From Desulfobaculum bizertense DSM 18034 (GTDB lineage: Bacteria; Desulfobacterota; Desulfovibrionia; Desulfovibrionales; Desulfovibrionaceae): DNA of 64,000 nt. Location of the stretch: assembly GCF_900167065.1 (NCBI RefSeq), contig NZ_FUYA01000011.1, forward strand, positions 33,046 through 97,045, written 5' to 3'. Shown in pieces: positions 61,356-64,000 of this stretch; positions within the stretch are counted from its first letter, which is position 1, and each line of letters opens with the position of its first letter. The translations under genes and the position numbers were made by a program. Below the pieces are notes generated by a model. The model saw nothing but the letters and a program-made list of their open reading frames with translations. It searched no databases and had not been told where the DNA came from.

Positions 61356-61687
61356 ACGAGTATTCCGTCCATGTGAATGGGCTTGCCGTCTGGCAGGTAC
61401 ACGCCTGTAAGTTCAAGCACGATGCGCCCGGAACCGGAGCGGTCCACCTGCACTTTCTCCAGCCGAAAGCGAGGCTCCCATTTGGCGAGAGCCTCGGCCG
61501 TTGCTGCATAAAATTCTATCTGCGTTTCATGATTGAGCGGCGCGTCCACAAGGCGCGGAAGGCGTGAGCCGTAGTCCCTGCGCAGGACTCGCGAGCCGAG
61601 CGGCGTGGTCAGAATATCGCGGATGGACTGGCGCAAATGCGCCCGCCCAGAAAGGCTTTTCCCGTTTTCTGCGTTCACGCCCATCAT
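61352..61687 (-). CDS. phage baseplate assembly protein W (gp25-like)
   Basis: A 111-residue protein of the gp25/gpW lysozyme-like baseplate family from the ATG pair at 61687/61684, which overlaps the gpV stop. The helix-strand segment HLRQSIRDILTTPLGSRVLRRDYGSRLP is the family signature. It is a wedge component next to gpJ. Confidence 0.93.
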   Translation of the reverse strand: MMGVNAENGKSLSGRAHLRQSIRDILTTPLGSRVLRRDYGSRLPRLVDAPLNHETQIEFYAATAEALAKWEPRFRLEKVQVDRSGSGRIVLELTGVYLPDGKPIHMDGILV

Positions 61688-62346
61688 GAAGGTGCCCCGG
61701 TGGTGCCGCCATGCGGGCAAGGATGCGTGTGGCCGTTCAGCGAAACGCGTGAAGTCACGTCATCCTCGGAGTGAATTTCCCCGGTTGTGCGCAGACTGCC
61801 GCGAAATTCCGCGTTGCCGCCACCAGAACCGCCGCCCTGTGTGAGCGGGCCGTTCAAAAAAATCCCCCCGTTCAGCGTGATGCTTGGGGCTGTGAGTTCC
61901 ACCTTTATTCCTGCTATGCCCGTGATGTTCTTCCCGGCATTGGCCGAAATATCGCCAGAAGCGACAAGCTCAGCGTCTCCCGGAATATTTGCACGCAGGC
62001 GATGCGCTGCGCGGTCGTATTCAATTACGGCACCGTCGAAATATTCCCGCCGGTCAAGGTCTTTTGAGGATGCCGGTGCGGGGTGCGCCTGCTGGAAGAT
62101 GCTTCCAAGTACAACGCCCTGCGAAGTATCCCCAGACACTGACAAAACAAGGACCTGCTCGCCCGGCTCCAAGGCCCACCACGAGCGATCATTCCCAGCC
62201 CGGAGCGTGAGCCACGGGAGCCAGTCCGTCACCGCTTCGCCCATGCGCACCCTCACGCGAGCGCGGGCGTAATCCGCCGCCTCAACCGTCCCAAAACGAA
62301 TGAGACCGGCAAGCCTGCGCTCAAGCTCCGAGATCTGGAAGCTCAT
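61684..62346 (-). CDS. phage baseplate assembly protein V (spike)
   Basis: A 220-residue gpV-type central spike: an N-terminal OB-fold (RFGTVEAADYARARVRVRMG, VTDWLPWL, WWALEPGEQVLVLSVSGD) and a repetitive beta-helical C-terminus (NAGKNITGIAGIKVELTAPS) ending in a His-containing GHTHPCPHGG, probably the metal-binding tip. It punctures the outer membrane. It is the first classical P2 tail gene of the operon here. Confidence 0.94.
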   Translation of the reverse strand: MSFQISELERRLAGLIRFGTVEAADYARARVRVRMGEAVTDWLPWLTLRAGNDRSWWALEPGEQVLVLSVSGDTSQGVVLGSIFQQAHPAPASSKDLDRREYFDGAVIEYDRAAHRLRANIPGDAELVASGDISANAGKNITGIAGIKVELTAPSITLNGGIFLNGPLTQGGGSGGGNAEFRGSLRTTGEIHSEDDVTSRVSLNGHTHPCPHGGTTGAPS

Positions 62347-62848
62347 CTTTCACCTCGAAATATTTGTCCTCGTGCGCGGCCCCAATAAGCGGCGCGTACG
62401 ATGCAAAAACCTTTTCTGGCGGTGCTCCCTCGTCGCTCCACATGTATTCGCCAAGGTACAACATCTGCTCAAACTCCACGCGCCAGCTCTTGGCGTGCTC
62501 AAAGCTTGGCTCAAATTCATTCGGTTCCGCAGACACAAAAGCCGCTTCTGGCGCGCCACACACAAGGCTTTTCCCGTCGATCATGTGCGCTACATGCGCG
62601 GCCAAAGTGCGAAGCTTCAGAGCCTGATTTATGGCCGTGTTGCCAAGCACCAGAAAAATCTCCCAGCGACAGACAAGGGGAAGCCGCCCCGTGGCATCCA
62701 GCCCGGAATAATCGGCCCGCATTTCCGCCAGATTTACAATTGCGGCGGGGGTTTTGAGCTTTGTCGCGTGCCCGTAATCGCACACGTCCTGCATGCCAGG
62801 TGTCGCTTTCAGCTCCGCCACAAGCGCGGCGTGCAAATCTTCAATCAT
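62321..62848 (-). CDS. phage tail completion/terminator-type protein
   Basis: A 175-residue protein. The pattern MIEDLHAALVAELKATPG, with AAIVNLAEM and a central VCRWEIFLVLGN...AAHVAHMI, resembles the tail-terminator/gp37-like families (Mu gp37, lambda gpU-like) that cap the tail tube. The exact family is uncertain. Its stop lies within the start of gpV (26-base overlap), and its ATG overlaps the gpZ stop. Confidence 0.65.
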   Translation of the reverse strand: MIEDLHAALVAELKATPGMQDVCDYGHATKLKTPAAIVNLAEMRADYSGLDATGRLPLVCRWEIFLVLGNTAINQALKLRTLAAHVAHMIDGKSLVCGAPEAAFVSAEPNEFEPSFEHAKSWRVEFEQMLYLGEYMWSDEGAPPEKVFASYAPLIGAAHEDKYFEVKDELPDLGA

Positions 62849-63369
62849 GAGCGCCCTTCCTTCACTTTTTCCCAGCGCAACTCCTGCCGAAAGAAATGCA
62901 GAAATTTCCGCTCTGCTTCGGCGTAAATCTCTGTTTGCAGCACGCGTTCAATGTCCTTGGAAATATCCTCGTACTGCACGGAAATCGGCAGACGTGACCG
63001 GCCTTCTCGCTTAAAGACAGGACCACGACGCCCCGGCAGCATAAACGCGTGCCGACGCTGCACAGGTCCGGCCGTGACGCCGCTTCGAGTCTGGCGCGGG
63101 TTCAGCGCCGAAAGCGGGATCGCATTCCGCCCAACCCAGACGCGTGTGGATGCGGCCACCCTGTCCACTGACATTTTGAGTCGGCCCTTCAAGGCTTTTC
63201 GCGGCATGCCCGTATCACGGGAACTCTCCCGCAGGATTGCCGACTTCATCCAGCGCCCAAGTTTGGACACGGCCCGGCGGCTTGCGGCCTGAATCTGTTT
63301 TTCTGTTGCCGCAAATTCCAGCGCCAGCCGCTCACATTCGCGCTCTGGCCCGTCGAGAAAAAGCTTCAT
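62845..63369 (-). CDS. minor tail protein Z-like (gpZ)
   Basis: A 174-residue basic protein. A long N-terminal helix (LALEFAATEKQIQAASRRAVSKLGRWM) and the C-terminal half (TAGPVQRRHAFMLPGRRGPVFKR, then VQYEDISKDIERVL) match the gpZ family of minor tail/head-closure proteins. Its start overlaps the stop of the preceding gene. Confidence 0.75.
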   Translation of the reverse strand: MKLFLDGPERECERLALEFAATEKQIQAASRRAVSKLGRWMKSAILRESSRDTGMPRKALKGRLKMSVDRVAASTRVWVGRNAIPLSALNPRQTRSGVTAGPVQRRHAFMLPGRRGPVFKREGRSRLPISVQYEDISKDIERVLQTEIYAEAERKFLHFFRQELRWEKVKEGRS

Positions 63370-63728
63370 TCGTACACGCTCACACTGCCGTCAGAGAGCA
63401 AAATGGAACTAATGCCCGTGCCGTCTGGCAAAACGCGCTCCACGGTAAAAGCCATCTCGCCAATCACGATGCTCGCACCGCGCGGAATGCCCACGGCGTC
63501 AACACTTTTGCAGGTCAGCCGACAGTCCTCCATCTGGAGATCAAAATCCGAGCTGCTCGAATTGCCGTGCATTTTGCCCACGAGTCCGAAAACCTCGTTT
63601 GGCTGGTCAAAATACGCCGGGAACGTCCACGAACTGCAATCAGGAAGCACGACTTCCGCCTGCACCGTGTCCAGCCCGAAAAGGAAGAAATCAAGGTCCT
63701 TGCCGAGGAAATTCAGATCATTCATCAT
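63366..63728 (-). CDS. head-tail joining protein-like (gpFII-type)
   Basis: A 120-residue beta-rich protein from the ATG at 63728 (AGGTGG upstream; ATG at 63725 also possible). Its size, the VRVLPDGTGISSILLSDG end and its place directly before gpZ fit the lambda gpFII family of head-tail connectors. I base this mainly on size, composition and order. Confidence 0.5.
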   Translation of the reverse strand: MMNDLNFLGKDLDFFLFGLDTVQAEVVLPDCSSWTFPAYFDQPNEVFGLVGKMHGNSSSSDFDLQMEDCRLTCKSVDAVGIPRGASIVIGEMAFTVERVLPDGTGISSILLSDGSVSVYE

Positions 63729-64000
63729 TTGCCCACCTTTCGCCCGCGATCCCCGAACCACCACGCAACGCTCAGGCCCGCGAGGTAAAGAATCGTGCAC
63801 ACGATGCGCTTTTCAAGGTCCATCGCCAGCGAAATATCAAGGCGCTCCAGCCCTGCACGGGCAATCACGTCCTCAACTTGGCAGCGTGTATTCCAGACCA
63901 TCCACAGCATAAACACCGTCAGTGCTGGCCGGGTCAGCCCGCGAACCACGTCCACGCTCACGAGCAAAAACTTGTTCACAAAATGTGACACCGTGAAACC
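63725..64000 (-). CDS. holin-like small membrane protein, partial
   Basis: The frame is open to the right edge; at least 91 codons are visible. Two hydrophobic helices (TRPALTVFMLWMVW and IVCTILYLAGLSVAWWFGDR) with the RP...WFGDR pattern recall the three-helix GTA-type holin family; the first helix would lie beyond the edge. It sits directly upstream of head-tail genes, an odd place for lysis genes but known in some phages. A GTG at 63991 could be an internal start. Confidence 0.55.
   Translation of the reverse strand, partial: GFTVSHFVNKFLLVSVDVVRGLTRPALTVFMLWMVWNTRCQVEDVIARAGLERLDISLAMDLEKRIVCTILYLAGLSVAWWFGDRGRKVGK
63974..63990. promoter_or_regulatory. near-palindrome at the right edge
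   Basis: GTTCAC-AAAAT-GTGACA: one arm is perfect and the other is changed in the last two bases. It lies within the holin-like coding sequence. Confidence 0.45.

Noticed and set aside
1..64000. CRISPR arrays or IS elements
   Set aside because: No regularly spaced identical repeats with unique spacers and no transposase were seen; the repeated hairpins are terminators and the 17-bp palindromes are irregularly spaced.

Overview
The window looks like a piece of a Desulfovibrio-like deltaproteobacterial chromosome. This is inferred from the core gene set (ligA, uvrB, aat, clpA-clpS, chemotaxis genes, a polar amino acid ABC transporter) and from protein character; no 16S or other marker is present. 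The left 23.4 kb is ordinary core genome. From about 23.5 kb to the right edge the sequence is accessory: AT-rich cargo genes, parts of at least two related tailed-phage genomes, and a defence-type island.

Layout. 1-4.2 kb: ligA start, a RCK potassium channel, uvrB and a conserved unknown. 4.2-7.7 kb: aat, clpA, clpS (N-end rule proteolysis). 7.8-9.2 kb: a CYTH protein, a CrcB fluoride channel and a DUF190 protein. 9.2-13.7 kb: a chemotaxis operon transcribed leftward (STAS protein, cheA, cheR, cheB). 13.8-18.98 kb: small unknown, M29 aminopeptidase, glycosyltransferase, glutamine-type ABC transporter. 19.8-23.4 kb: rmuC, an Old Yellow Enzyme-type oxidoreductase and a methyltransferase.

23.5-42.1 kb holds a leftward phage head/replication block: D5-type primase-helicase, CHC2/Toprim primase, terminase small and large subunits, zinc-ribbon protein, gpW and a lambda-type portal. 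It is interrupted by cargo cassettes ('morons') bounded by intrinsic terminators: a metallo-beta-lactamase-fold protein, a lipoprotein with a duplicated domain, a TraB/Tiki-like protein with a KAP-type NTPase, two more lipoproteins, and an O-acyltransferase. The arrangement lipoprotein / divergent cargo / hairpin terminator / gpW / portal occurs twice, with different cargo each time. The leftmost copy has a decayed portal-gpW and a frameshifted lipoprotein. No capsid or protease genes follow the intact portal.

42.0-43.1 kb is a control and attachment region. It has a cluster of 17-bp palindromes (GTTCAC-N5-GTGAAC) and related ones, GTTGACA direct repeats, a long inverted repeat and the 3' half of a tRNA-Arg(CCU). 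A tyrosine integrase follows, then an 8-kb island: a Fic protein, an MntA/HepT toxin-antitoxin pair, a TrlF-like PHP-ATPase, and HigA with a wrecked HigB. The island ends in a patchwork of higB fragment, phage gpD fragment and the 3' half of a tRNA-Ser(CGA).

51.4-64 kb holds an HNH protein and then a P2-like contractile tail operon read leftward, from a holin-like gene through Z, V, W, J, I, fibre, fibre chaperone, sheath, tube, E/E', tape measure, U, X and D. The E/E' pair carries a clear -1 programmed frameshift signal. The operon continues beyond the right edge, where capsid genes would be expected. Perfect copies of the 17-bp palindrome inside sheath and gpJ, and a near-perfect one at the holin-like gene, tie this tail cluster to the control region at 42 kb. 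No CRISPR array, rRNA or complete tRNA was seen.
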